From: Phragmites australis
Lineage: Eukaryota > Streptophyta > Magnoliopsida > Poales > Poaceae
NCBI RefSeq assembly: GCF_958298935.1
Contig: NC_084924.1
Location: 3,906,001-3,970,000, forward strand
Length of the DNA stretch: 64,000 nucleotides
Direction: 5' to 3'
Positions 46,378-57,554 of this stretch are shown one piece after another; position 1 is the first letter of the stretch, and each line of letters starts with the position of its first letter. The notes beneath the pieces are model-generated. The model searched no databases and had not been told where the DNA came from. It worked only from the letters and a program-made list of their open reading frames with translations. Position numbers and translations under genes: made by a program.

Positions 46378-47860
46378 TGTCGGAGGGTGAACTCCTATCG
46401 CAGGGATCCGAAGGGACCCCTTTTTGAGATTCGACCGGAGGGATGATTCTGAATATGTTTGCGGGAGAAATAAATGGATGTAAATGCAATGGCAGGTGGG
46501 ATGGAATGATCTAATGCAGAATGCAGTAAATGCACTGGAGGGATTTTTAGACAGTTTCGGGCCTCACTGAGTGTAATACCCTACTCCTGTGTGGATGCTA
46601 TAAATGTTCTGAGAATGTTCCTCAGGGATGTTGCCGGTTACAAGGATGTTTGTCTATCCTAGAGCTTCAGGCTCCTTGTTCTTCGGTGGTCTCAGCTTCT
46701 ATGCTTGTACTAAGGTGTTCTTCTGTCTTTGCTCTAGATTCTTCAGCCTCTGAGAATGTGTATCCGAGTCTCTGATCGCCTCTCAGAGTCCTCTTCTTGT
46801 CCGTGTCCGCCGGCTATCTTAAATACCCGCCGACGGTAGTGTGCCCCGAAAGGGAGGGCACGAGTTCCAAGGTGCCATAAATGGGAAAGCAGTCATTATG
46901 GGCTGCTGCGCGAAGTGACGGGGGGGGGGGGTTGAAAACGCACCCCCACCAGGTCTCGGACGTCATGATGGCGTTCCTCAACGGGCGCCGCGGAGAGGGC
47001 CCACCGGGCAGCCACCGAGCGGCCCGGCGTGCCCGTTCGGTCTTGTACGCCTGCCACAGCAGGGCGGCAGGCGGAGCGCCTCGGGCCTCGCGATGTTATC
47101 CCGAGGCGCGTCGGATGACGCGGGATGGGACCCGCGCATTAAATGTCCCCATGCCCTTCTGCCAGGATACAGCAGGGACTGACACCGAGCGTGGCAGGAG
47201 CAGTTGGAGGTGACAGGTCACGCGCCCTCTTAAATGCGGCATCGAGCCTTTCTCTGGCTGATACCTCACTGCTGGACCCCTGTGGAGGCCATCGACGAAG
47301 GACTTCTTGGGCCGTCGAGGAACCGAGTGCTCGGGGGTCACTGTTCACATCCCCGAGCACTCTCTCCTGGAAACACCCTCTCTTGGTCCTCGGGGAACCG
47401 AGTGCTCGGGGGCCACTGTTCACGGCCCCGAGCACTCTCTCTCGGAATTGACTGTTCGGATCCTCGGAGAACCGAGTGCTCGGGGGCCGCTGCTCGCAGC
47501 CCCGAGCACTCTCTCCCGGAACTACCTTCCTTGATCCTCGGGGTATTCGGGTGCTCGGGTGCCCCTGTTCGCGGCCCCGAGCACACCCTTCCCGGTACTC
47601 AGCTTTTCTGGTCGTCGGGGGACTTAGGTGCTCGGGAGCTACTGTTCATGACCCCGCGCACTCCCTTCCCGACACTTGGTCTTCGTAGATCATTCGGGAA
47701 CTCGGGTACTCGGGGACCACTGTTCATGGCCCCGAGCGCTCTCTCCCGGGACTTAGTCTTTTCGTACCTCGCGGAGATGATCCCCGCGTGAGGGCGCCGT
47801 GTGGCGGATTGCTGACCTGGCATCGGGATTCGGGGATCCCTGGTTCCTGATTCACCGACA
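46378..47860 (+). mobile_element. Solo LTR (probably Ty3/gypsy) with hairpin repeats
   Basis: A 1483-bp insert from TGTCGGAGGGTGAACTCC to GATTCACCGACA, with the perfect 5-bp duplication ACCAT (46373-46377, 47861-47865). It resembles LTRs of grass gypsy elements. No internal region is present. A C-rich array of hairpins fills 47321-47760. Confidence 0.85.
47321..47760. repeat. Six tandem hairpin units, 74-78 bp period
   Basis: Units start near 47321, 47396, 47470, 47544, 47621 and 47699. Each contains CCGAGTGCTCGGGGGCC, a short CTGTTCAC-like loop and GGCCCCGAGCAC, so each folds into a stem. Conservation falls from the second unit to the last. Confidence 0.85.
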
Positions 47861-47947
47861 ACCATCCTGTCCTATTTAACTTCAATGTCATACATCCAAC
47901 TAAACACACCCTTACAACCTGCATGGATGCGCATAATCTCGTGAAGA

Positions 47948-48255
47948 AGCGTGTTTAATTGACTGTATCTACTGTTCCTGCATGTATCCACTCATGCAAA
48001 TACATGACCTCGGTGTGACTAAAGAATGAAGCTCGATTTGAGTTTCACTCCTCTTATATGAGCAGATGCAGATTCATGTATGCACACTCACTTGTTAGTA
48101 CCATAAAGATATTTTTATATAAGTAAATAATTACAATCTTAACTCTTGCATCCGCTTACACTACCTCAAATTTAATCAATTTAATCAACCGAATAGAAAA
48201 TCAACTCATTACATCCGCTCATACAACCTTAAATATAATCAACCAAACGTTCTTC
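47948..48255. mobile_element. Possible MITE next to the nested cluster
   Basis: Ends CGTGTTTAATTGACTG and the reverse complement CGTTTGGTTGATTATA are imperfect inverted repeats resembling those of the AT-rich element at 39671-47908. No clear target duplication was seen. Confidence 0.35.
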
Positions 48256-48295
48256 TATTTAACACATATAACTCCAATCAATTTATTTCTCCTCG

Positions 48296-48452
48296 CCCAA
48301 AATATATATACAACTTTACAAACAAATACACCTTTCCTTAGTGTGCATGCTGGCTGGATGGGGTACATGCCAATTGTTCAAAATATATATACAAACAAAC
48401 ACACCTTTACTCACTGTGCATGCTGGCTGGATGGGGTACATCCCAATTGATT
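48296..48452. repeat. Tandem duplication of about 78 bp
   Basis: AAAATATATATAC, ACACCTTT and GTGCATGCTGGCTGGATGGG occur twice in the same order, with a few mismatches, 78 bp apart. Confidence 0.85.
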
Positions 48453-51038
48453 TACTGATGCTACGGGATGCGGGTATACATCAGCAATATTTGTTTGGTC
48501 CACGTCCCATCTTGCTCGATCATGTTCAGGAACTGGATGCGCACCGTGCTGCACCTCGGAATCTTGACGAGATAAACATTTTTTTAATCTACTGTGATTT
48601 TCTATTGGATGGGTCACCAAAGTACTGATTTACCGGTACATCGTAAAACAGTAAAAAAAAAATAATTTACTGATCCACCGAGTGGCCGCGATGCCAAAGT
48701 AGCAAGTTCTAGGATGAGTTGCTATCAGCAGGCCGCGCACATCTCAGTCACGCACCCAAGGGACAAACCGGTGCCGTCCAGTGGCACCGCGGGGAGGCCC
48801 GCTCGTCGTCGCCATCCGCGCGCTGGGCCCCGCCCCGGGACATGGTCCAATAGGAATAGGGGTCGCAGCAGCGACATGGGCATGTGCAGTACAGTGCAGT
48901 GCTGTGCAGGAGCCAGCTCTTTTGCGGCCTGATGGCAAAGCACTGATTCGAGCCGAGCCGTGCGTGAGCGTGACTTATGCGCACGCGCCGCAACAGAAAC
49001 AGCTCTTGGGAGGGTCGAACCGTCGTGGTGGCGCTCGGCTCGACGGCTTTCCGCGTCGCGGCCGGTCGAGTCCGCCGTCCCTGTCGCGCATTAACCGCGC
49101 ACGGCGCGAGTGAAGAGCGCCGCGATGTATGTATCCCAGCACCCGGCTGATGGGTCGACCGGCGTGCGGCTCGCCCTCTCGTGAGCCCGGCGCGGGCAGG
49201 GTGGTTCGCGGCTGCCGATCCATCACCGGGGTTTCGCGCGCACGGTATCCGTCGCGAACGAGGGACGGAGAAGTGTGCTGCGCATGTCGACGTGGAGACG
49301 CGCGGCGCGGTGCATCCGTCCGCGCGTGCCGCACGCCAATGGTCCACGAGCTATCGCTACGGCTTCTGCTCCGGCGCAGCTCGGCAGGATGCCGGTCACC
49401 GTGCAAGTTCGGGCTGGACGTCATCGCCAGTGTTGTTAATGTCGCGGAGCAAATGAGCCATCAAGTAAGACTCTTCTTTTTCTTTTTTTCTCTTCTTATT
49501 CCTTTTTCTTCCTCCTCCGTGTCAAAAAATTTTCAACAGACTTGATGAGCTCCCAGGTACATCAAAGTTAGGAGGGCTTGAACCTCTCCGCCTACACGGT
49601 GGATCCACTCCTGGAAACGTGGCCAGCCGAGTTGGCAGACGTATGAGCTGTGACAGGATGGATAGGACCGGGAGTGAAAAATAAATTTTATAGGATCTGA
49701 TTTAGAAAGATTTTTATAAGATCTTAACTATAACTTAATTTTATGCTCTAACGGCTAGACTGAAAAAATAAGAGAATAAACACGTATTATGTGAGAGAGT
49801 CTTTTATAGCATCGGTTACTTCACCGGGGAACGGACACGGGCATGTGAGCGCCTGTGCGGCATCTTGGTTGAGTTGTTGCGCCGCTGCGCGCTGACAACC
49901 GGATGGGCCTGGCCTTGATTGGTCCGGGCACCGCACTACACTAATGCAGCGTCTTGAACCCTTGTGTGATTCTTTGTGGCACAAGCAATGTTGCAACAGT
50001 GTGTTAGGTTTGGTATTTGTCTTTGTTTGTCAGCTAGCGACGCTGCGAGAGGAGAGGTCGATCTCTCCTTCGTACCGGTTGTCTTTGAATATAAGCAAGA
50101 TGCTACCATTGCATAGGAGATTGGTTTGTCTTTACTCTCTCTCTCTCGGGAAGAGAAGGGAAGGGAAGGAATAAACAGTAGTCCGAGTTGATGTGTCATT
50201 GTTGGTGTTTTGGCCCGTTGCGTCAGTGGAAACGGACTGCTGCTCCTAGCTGACAGGGCCATGCATTTCTGGATAAATTCGAGGTGCTATTCTGGATGAG
50301 AACTTCTGTTTACTGGGCAGTTCGGTTGCTGTCTTGCTGACCTTTAATCGATGATAGTTATGTCGGATTTGGTGTAAGTAAACTTCCAAATGATCTGCTG
50401 ATTCACGGTGATCGCAGCCAAAGCATGTTTTCTTCAGAATGCATCCTGAAGTTTTCTGAAGTGGAAATGGAGAGGACGGGGCACAACCCTCAGTGGCCTC
50501 CCTGAAGCTCTGCCCATTGATATGGTGAGTGGTGACTGACCATCACCCAACAATATATGGGTGCAGCATACCTGTCTTCCTCTATAGTTTCCAAAGAAAA
50601 GTCGCTTCATGGTCTTTTCGTAACTACGACATGTTTTGTTTCATGCTAAACGGGTACAATTCTCAAAGTTTAGCAAAAACCCCTTTGGAACGCATTAATT
50701 GGCGTTGGATATAGATGTCAATCGCTAGGGCGGGTTACAGTTTAGCAAAATCCGTTTGCTGCAATGTGCCAACGATGCGGCCACTTGTCCTATTGAGGCA
50801 AATAATCGAGGCTGGTTTGTTCAGCTTACAATCAATGAAACCGGCATCATATATATGCAGGCATGTTTCGCGTCGATCAGTGTAACTCGTGAACCGCAGC
50901 GCTTGTCCCGTACCAATTTATTGGCCCTATTTGGGACAGCTTCTACATAGCTTATGGTAAAAAAAAAAAGTTGGCAAACCCTTCCCCAAACGGCGTGCTT
51001 CTACGTTACCAATCCCTTGTTAAAAAAGCCACCAACTT
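48453..51038. other. Gene-free spacer with a GC-rich island
   Basis: 48700-49440 is strongly GC- and CpG-rich, but overlapping open frames on both strands lack any recognisable motif or splice pattern. It could be an old promoter or a decayed first exon. 49450-51038 is ordinary mixed sequence without a gene. Confidence 0.4.
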
Positions 51039-51040
51039 TT

Positions 51041-51392
51041 AAGACGTCTCTAACCAAAAAAACTTAAAAAATTTATCCTCTATAATATTATTACAGCATC
51101 TCCTAACACTATTATAGCATTCCTTATTTTTTTCATCTCTAACAGCTATCCTATTTTCTACATTCTATTACTCTCCTCCTCCTCTCGAGTCCATATGCAT
51201 ACACTAGCTACAGTGATACGGGAGCCATATCCAGGCACAAATTTGCCGGCTCCCGTCCCCAACCCGCTTCACCGTAGCCTAGAAAAAGCAGCTATGCAGT
51301 AGCTGTTGGAGGGGGAAGCGGGAGCTAGAATCAGCAAATCGCGCTTTACAGTGTTTTGCGGCAGCAAATACCGTCTCCGTTGGAGACGGCCT
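51041..51392. mobile_element. MITE with GTCTCCAAC-type ends
   Basis: The left end AAGACGTCTCTAACC and the reverse complement of the right end, AGGCCGTCTCCAACGGAGAC, are inverted repeats of a type common in grasses. Flanks TTA and TAA suggest a TWA target. It is about 350 bp and non-coding. Confidence 0.5.
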
Positions 51393-51498
51393 AAGGGTTA
51401 AAGTTATAAAACTACCTCGATTACCACTAGTAAATAGCCTCTCACCTACCTCCCAACCCTGTGCTCACCCCCTCCTGATCTCTCCATGATTGCTCTTA

Positions 51499-51595
51499 CC
51501 AAAATGAGTGACTTCTAGGATAGGGCACTAGAGCCGCCGCTGCCAGACCAAAATGAGTGACTTCTAGGATAGGGCACTAGAGCCGCCGCTGCCAG
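51499..51595. repeat. Perfect 49-bp tandem duplication
   Basis: A unit starting CCAAAATGAGTGACTTCTAG is repeated at 51548 with no mismatch over 48 bases, so it is probably recent. Confidence 0.9.
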
Positions 51596-51809
51596 CCTCC
51601 TCTTCACTAACCTAATCCAGTTCAAATTTCTCTCCCGTCGTCCTAGACTGCAGTGCCACCTCCCGTCCACACTGGCCCCGAACTACATCGGCTCTGGCAC
51701 CATCCACCAGCTTCTACACCAATATCCTCGCATTGACAGATCTATCGTGAGCTCACCCATCTCCCTCCTTGGTAGCTTGCCCGCTGCCGCCCCCAACTCC
51801 TCCACTCAA

Positions 51810-52010
51810 TATCTTTTTTAAAACTTTAACTATAAATATCTTTTTTATATTTTAATTTAACTTTTGAAAATTGGTATAGTAGATCCGTCTTATAAAATAG
51901 TTTCATGATATTAAAATTTGTTATATTTTAAATATATTTTGTATTAGTAAGTAGTCAAAGTAGTGTGTTAGTGATCGTGTCGATATCCAAAATAATATTT
52001 TTTCTTTAAC
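51810..52010. mobile_element. Degenerate Stowaway-like MITE
   Basis: AT-rich stretch with the phrase order of the Stowaway family at 28045-28297 (GTAGATCCGTCTTATAAAAT, TTCATGATATTAAAATTTGT, TATCCAAAATAAT). The ends are not recognisable. Confidence 0.4.
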
Positions 52011-52944
52011 GGAGACATTCAATTCCAGTTAACTCCATGATAGCCAGAGAGAAGAGCAAGTAAATTTAATTAGCTATCTATGAGGAATCATCCAAATTAT
52101 ATTCGGATTAAATATTTGGTCAATCATTAAATAAGATAAGAGCTAACACACTTACGTCTCTCGACATGCCATGTGTTAACCCACATCTCACCATAATAAT
52201 CATAACCACCAATAATTAACACGATCCATAAATCGAAACACACGCCTTTACAATAAGCTGCATCACATCAATGCATAATAAAGAGCGAGTAATATAATTA
52301 TATTATAAGTCTGTAGGTCGTTACAAGTTCAATGATTTAACGATCAGCAAAGTCTAGGAAAACAAAATACATATGTAACTCCTAGCATGTTAGAGTTACT
52401 ACGCAACAGAATTTAACGTCTATAACCAACAAAAAAGTGACGTAATTTGCCCTAAGGCATCACTGAGTCACAACGAGTGGCCCACCACTACTCTTGCCCG
52501 TCACCGTTATCGGCGGGCGTCAAATAACCATATATTATTTCATTATCACATGCAAAAACTCAACAAAAGTAATATGAGTACAAAATACTCGTAATACTTA
52601 CTCTATAGTAGGTACATATAATAATCCGACTCTAAAGATTATACATTTGAGGATGCGTAGCAAGAAAATAAGCCACAATGTTAAATGGATTTATACGTAA
52701 AGACATTTATCAAGTAAAGAGTGTGAACATCTAAAACTTAACAACTCGTATCCTCGTATCGTGATATCATAACCATGAGCATATATGTCCTTTGAACATA
52801 CTCTTCTCGATATCAACCATCATTAACAATTTCCTAACATACCATAACCACCCAACATCGAAACTCTACGATTGATATGAATGTATATAAACATGCTCAT
52901 AACCAAGAGCGTGGTAATTCAAATTGATTTTACACCATGCAAGA
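52011..52944. other. Gene-free AT-rich, probably old retroelement sequence
   Basis: No coding sequence. Phrases such as GTAGGTCGTTACAAGTTC look like LTR sequence of grass gypsy elements, but no ends could be set. Confidence 0.3.
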
Positions 52945-52952
52945 GGTACATC

Positions 52953-53129
52953 CAGTGACGGAGCATGGACCAAAAATCAGAGGGGGCAAAGCTGAAAATT
53001 AGACAATCCAGATGCGATCAATTCAAAGCCTAACTAATTAATTAACCTAAATATTAGTACTTTACTAGGTAATTACACAAATATTGGGGGGCCAAGGCCC
53101 CCCTTGCCCCTAACGAAGATCCGTCCCTG
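52953..53129. mobile_element. hAT-type MITE with 8-bp target duplication
   Basis: A 177-bp element with ends CAGTGACGGAGC and AGATCCGTCCCTG (inverted) and the perfect 8-bp duplication GGTACATC at 52945-52952 and 53130-53137. Non-coding. Confidence 0.85.
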
Positions 53130-53137
53130 GGTACATC

Positions 53138-54059
53138 TTTACTCACACGACTTAGATTTATCCACTTGACCCCTGAGACAATTTTTCTCGTACCGAAAGT
53201 ACCCACTTGCGCTTTCCCCTATGGCACCAGAGTTACCGCGAGCATATCATGGATACCTTCGGTTACCCACCACCTTGTTTCTCCTTATTCTTTTTTCTCA
53301 AACACTTCATTGGGCCACAAGTCAAATGTTAACACGGCGTATGATAATTGGTTTATCCATGCATTTATTGAATATGTGAAAGTACAGAAAGTGCTTTAAC
53401 CAACGACAAACAACGGTCGTTGCTTAATCGATGTAAGCGATCTATGACATCTGGGTTTCTCTTTGATCTGCCCCTAACACCGTCCACATCTCATCTCGTC
53501 CTCACCAACTCTTCATCCAAACATAATTTGCATTGTGAAATACATTTAAGTCCTATAGCTCGTGAATGATGGGCATACCACCGCTCGACTTCTACTGATG
53601 ACCTATGTATTGCTAAGCATCTCGGATAACTTTTAAATTAGACATTAATATTATTATACCCAGATTACAAGGATGTGGATCGTCAATAATCAAGGTAGAA
53701 ACAAATGCATCAACATATGTTCTACCAAAAAATCCCAACAGTGGCTCGCTAAAACATGCACGACAAACATAAAGTGATAACTTATCAAATTAGACACAAT
53801 AAGATCCAAAGTAAAGGTGAAATATTCTTAGATGCTTGCCTTGTTGCTTCGGTGTTTCGCTTACATACAACCCCGATTCGGTATCATACTTGATAGCTTG
53901 AACCATCGATGTGTCACTCTCTAAATAATTGAAGAACACAGCAAAAGAACAAATATGTATGCTTATGATACATGATTGTAAATGAAATACAATGTGCCAT
54001 GTTATGAAAACATTTGCAAAGAGAACGCCTAAACGATTTGGTTAGAAGAGGTTTGAATC
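53138..54059. other. Gene-free AT-rich stretch
   Basis: No gene, and no repeat with definable ends. It is likely part of the same old retroelement sequence as 52011-52944. Confidence 0.35.
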
Positions 54060-54290
54060 TCGCATGAGACAACCTAAGCTCAAATGTATTGATTGGCTAG
54101 CGGTTAGACCATGGGACTCAAACAAAGAAGAAATCGGTACTAAGTAGACATGATGGCTAGACCAGACCCATGGCAGTCAGGCCGCTAGGTCTAGCGGTTA
54201 GACCAGCCCTAGTGGCGGTCTGACTCCTGTTTATGGAGTCTGATTCGGAGTTTGACTGGCCAAGTCACAACCTGGCATTCAGACCGCCAG
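54060..54290. repeat. LTR fragment with GC-rich inverted motifs
   Basis: Several copies of GACCGCTAGGTCTAGCGGTT and GGCGGTCTGAC-type words in both orientations. The style matches Sirevirus LTR palindromes, but the fragment has no ends. Confidence 0.45.
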
Positions 54291-54292
54291 GG

Positions 54293-56809
54293 TGTCACAC
54301 CCAGTTTTATAAAGGGACAAAACCAGATATAAACCACATGTATGTCAGGATCAAGTTTCATATATGCGGTGACTTCATCAGTGTATAACACACAATGCTA
54401 TTATTATAATACTTAACTTAAACAAAATAGGAAAACCTCAAAGTCTTTAACTAAAACACACTAGCAAAACACAGCGAAGCTCCCATCTTTCATAGGCAAT
54501 TGACCGGGGGTCCATTAGCCTAGCAATCTTCATCTTCATCGATGTAGTAGAATGATTCTTCTTCATTATCTGAGCAGCATTTGATGTATATTTGGATGGA
54601 AATAGCAAATATGAGTACATGTCATACTCTGTAAGTGTGAAAAGTAAATGAGATGCAAGCTTAAATAAAGAAATAGACTGTAACAAGTTAAATTTCATAA
54701 ATACCAACTATGCTATCGTAGAGTTATAAAAGCATTATATTTAACTATGTGATTCATCATTAGACTTACATCTCCTAGAAAGAACTCCATATATTTCCCA
54801 ACTATCTGAAAACCACTTCAGGTTCCCAAACCATCCTACTTGATATCCTCCATAGGTAACCAAGAACCATCCAACCGAACCACTAATCCAAACCAGCTAA
54901 ACATGTGAGGATCCAAGTCTCTTATGATCGTGAGCACGACTGCTATATCAGATTTTACACTCTACAAAGGTTGTTCAGCTTTCCCCACGAGTCGTGTTTT
55001 CTTTGTTGCCATGTCTGCGAAACACTTAACATACGACCATGGTGTTCACCCGAAAAATTGCCACAAGGCTGCTACAAAGTTTGAAACAAAGAACGCATTT
55101 GAAAAGTTAGGATCATAATGTTCAAGGATACTTTTCTCTTCCAACTTGCTGCTCAGACTCTTCAAAGACTTGGTCATGTAGATTCTCTCGAACTGCTCCT
55201 CGTCTGCTCTCAGAACACTCTAGAAAAATACACAATAAAACTAACTAAGAACAGTATACCAAACAATAGCTAACATTTATGAAAAAGTACTAAAAGATAG
55301 TACATGTTGCTACTAACGCGAGGGCACGAAAATAATCTAAATCGGAGATAGAACGAGAAAGTTACGATAAAAACAAGTTTAAGGTTAAATCTGAAAAAGG
55401 AAATGACTTGTTTTGAATAAAACAGAAAGGTTAGGGGCTTTTTTGAAAATAGAGGGACCTATTTGCAAATATGAGAAAGTTTAGGGCCTAAGATATAAAA
55501 AGACATGAGCTTTTAGGTAAATATAGGAAAGTTTAGAGGCCAAAGTGTAAAATTGTCACTTTCATGAATTAAAGTAAATTGGAAAGCTCACTGGATAAAA
55601 AACTTTGCTGACGTGGCTAGACACATGGGCATTAAGGTTGACGTGGCAGCTGATTGGGCGTTGACGTGGTAGCCTAACTAGACAACTCGGCTGATTGGGA
55701 TTGTGTAGCCACGTGGCATCATGTGATTTTCTTGCAAAGAGGTATGCTACCAATCTAATCTGGGCCAACCAAAATAGATCTAACAGCTGGGAGGATTTGG
55801 GTGCGCCAGCGCTGAGGTTCTCAGTGGAGCCGAGGTCGGGCACGATGGCAAACTCACTGGCGCACGAGCAAAACTCATCATCGGGCACGAGGAGCGACAA
55901 TGAGCGGTGGAACATGGAGAGGGGCGAAAGACAAACCCGTTTGAGGGGAGAGGGGGCCTCACCAATGCTTACCAAGGCTTCGCAACGACATGTGAGGGCA
56001 GAGAGGCTCGATGAGTGACGGAGGAGGTCTTCCGGCGGCTGGGAAGTGAAAAGGAGGGCTCGGAGGACTTACCCTCGTGCTTGCGATTTGCGAAGCCAGA
56101 GGTCCCGTCGGTGAGGGCGGAGCAGCTCCGTTCGTGATGGTTTGCGCAAGCTTCAGCGAGGGTCGCCAATGGCGATGGCTAGGGGTTGTGGTGGCTTGGT
56201 CTAGGGAAATAGAGCGAGAGGGGGGCGTTGACTTATATATGTGAGGGGTGGGATAGATGAACACGCAGAGCAGGTCGGATTTGGTTGGGATTCAACTCGA
56301 AAAAAAGGCGATGGCATTAGATCGTGGTCGGCTCGGACTTGACAGGCAACGCGGGGAAGGATTCAGGCACCAGCAGGGGAGCGAGGAGGAGCATCAGACT
56401 GCTGGGCCGGTGCGTGGCCTAGGCGGGAGGCAAAGGAAGGAGGGGAGAGAAACGAGCTCAGCCAAGGATGGAAAAAGGGAGCGGACCGAAAAACAAAAAG
56501 AAAAAAAAGGGAAGGGGAGGGAAACTCGTCCCAAGGAGAGAAAAAATGAATTTTCTTTTATGGAAAATAATTTCAAACTTTTCCAAAATTCTAAATGGTG
56601 CTCCGCGGTGTTTTCAAAACTATTTTTTCACACTATAGAAACCCTAATACCTATTTTTAGCATGAATACACTTCAACCAAGATATAACCTATGTCAATAT
56701 TATATTTAGTTTGGAAAATAGGTTTTAACCTATTCTATTTATTTAAACCTTAATTAAATTCTAGAATTTTTTTTTAGGAAAGTATGAAATTAAAAACCAG
56801 GGTGTTACA
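54293..56809 (-). mobile_element. Long solo-LTR-like block (gypsy type)
   Basis: Plus-strand start TGTCACACCCAGTTTTATAA and end AACCAGGGTGTTACA form the TGTNACACCC...GGGTGTNACA frame of a 2.5-kb grass gypsy LTR read on the minus strand. 55430-55560 has the repeated AAAGTTTAGGGGCC-like phrases of such LTRs. No target duplication was found (flanks CAGGG and AATGA), so the right end is uncertain. Confidence 0.5.
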
Positions 56810-57554
56810 AATGACTGATTTTTGCCACCTCGATGAGGTCGCCGACGAAGGCTCCAGCGATGTTTTCGACCAAAAAGGGTATCAAAACACTCTACAAGGT
56901 TATGAAAGTGTTTTTTGGGTTGTTTGGACGACATGCACTGGGCCAAACTTAAGGACCCCATAGATGAAGTCCATGGCTAGCTAGGGTGGAGCTCGAGAAC
57001 TATGAGGAAATGGTTGGGGAAGTCTTACATCGGCGTGTGAAAGCTTTCTATAGTTTGGTCAATTTCGGGGAAGCTTCGATTCGAAGATCGGGCTCTGAGG
57101 TGGTTGTTGGACTTGGGGTGGAAGAAATCGCGTGAAAACATATCCAGTGAAGAAAATAGCGGAAAGGAGCTCGGAGAAGCATTCGGGAAGCTCAGGATGC
57201 CTTCTCCATCGATCTCCTGCCGTCGTGGTGGTTGATGTAGTCGAGGTGGTCTCCTCTCTCTCTCAGTTTTGGTGGAGACGAAGTGAGTGAAAGAATGAGC
57301 GAGGGAGAGAGAGTGGGTTGAAAGCTTTAAGTAGCTCACATGTTAAAAGTCTTCATTCTTTTTTCCGTTTCTTCATATTCTTTACCTCATCATTCCTAAA
57401 TGGTTTAGGGGCTTCCTAACTATTTCTAAACAATTCATACTCAAAAATATTTGTGGTAGAAACACATATTAATTAATGGCATAAGGGTTTTGAAATGTGT
57501 TTAAATACTTAAAATAAAACAAAATACATAAAGTTAGGCTTTTTAAGGTGTGAC
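56810..57554. repeat. Adjacent LTR-like sequence
   Basis: It ends TTTTTAAGGTGTGACA, another LTR-style end, and has the same kind of promoter-like content as the preceding block. It may be part of a second, truncated copy. No ORF was called. Confidence 0.3.

Larger units (their letters stand above)
39671..47908 (+). mobile_element. AT-rich MITE-like element, copy 2, host of nested insertions
   Basis: Outer ends TTGTTTGGTTGGTTGA and CATCCAACTAAACACA are imperfect inverted repeats. Its own sequence occupies about 39671-39978, 46188-46377 and 47861-47908 and matches copy 1 (24533-24935, opposite strand). It has been interrupted by a Stowaway MITE at TA and by a solo LTR at ACCAT. The superfamily is unresolved. 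Confidence 0.55.

Noticed and set aside
47321..47760. CRISPR-like appearance of regularly spaced repeats
   Set aside because: Repeats and spacers diverge together, the host is a plant, and the array lies inside an LTR.
47139..47791. Several long repeat-containing open frames on both strands
   Set aside because: They are produced by the tandem hairpin repeats of the solo LTR, not by a gene.
48748..49347. 199-codon minus-strand open frame in the GC-rich island
   Set aside because: Several overlapping frames are open here simply because of GC content; no motif is recognisable.
55562..56018. Open frames on both strands near 55.8 kb
   Set aside because: They lie within an LTR-like block and have no recognisable domain.
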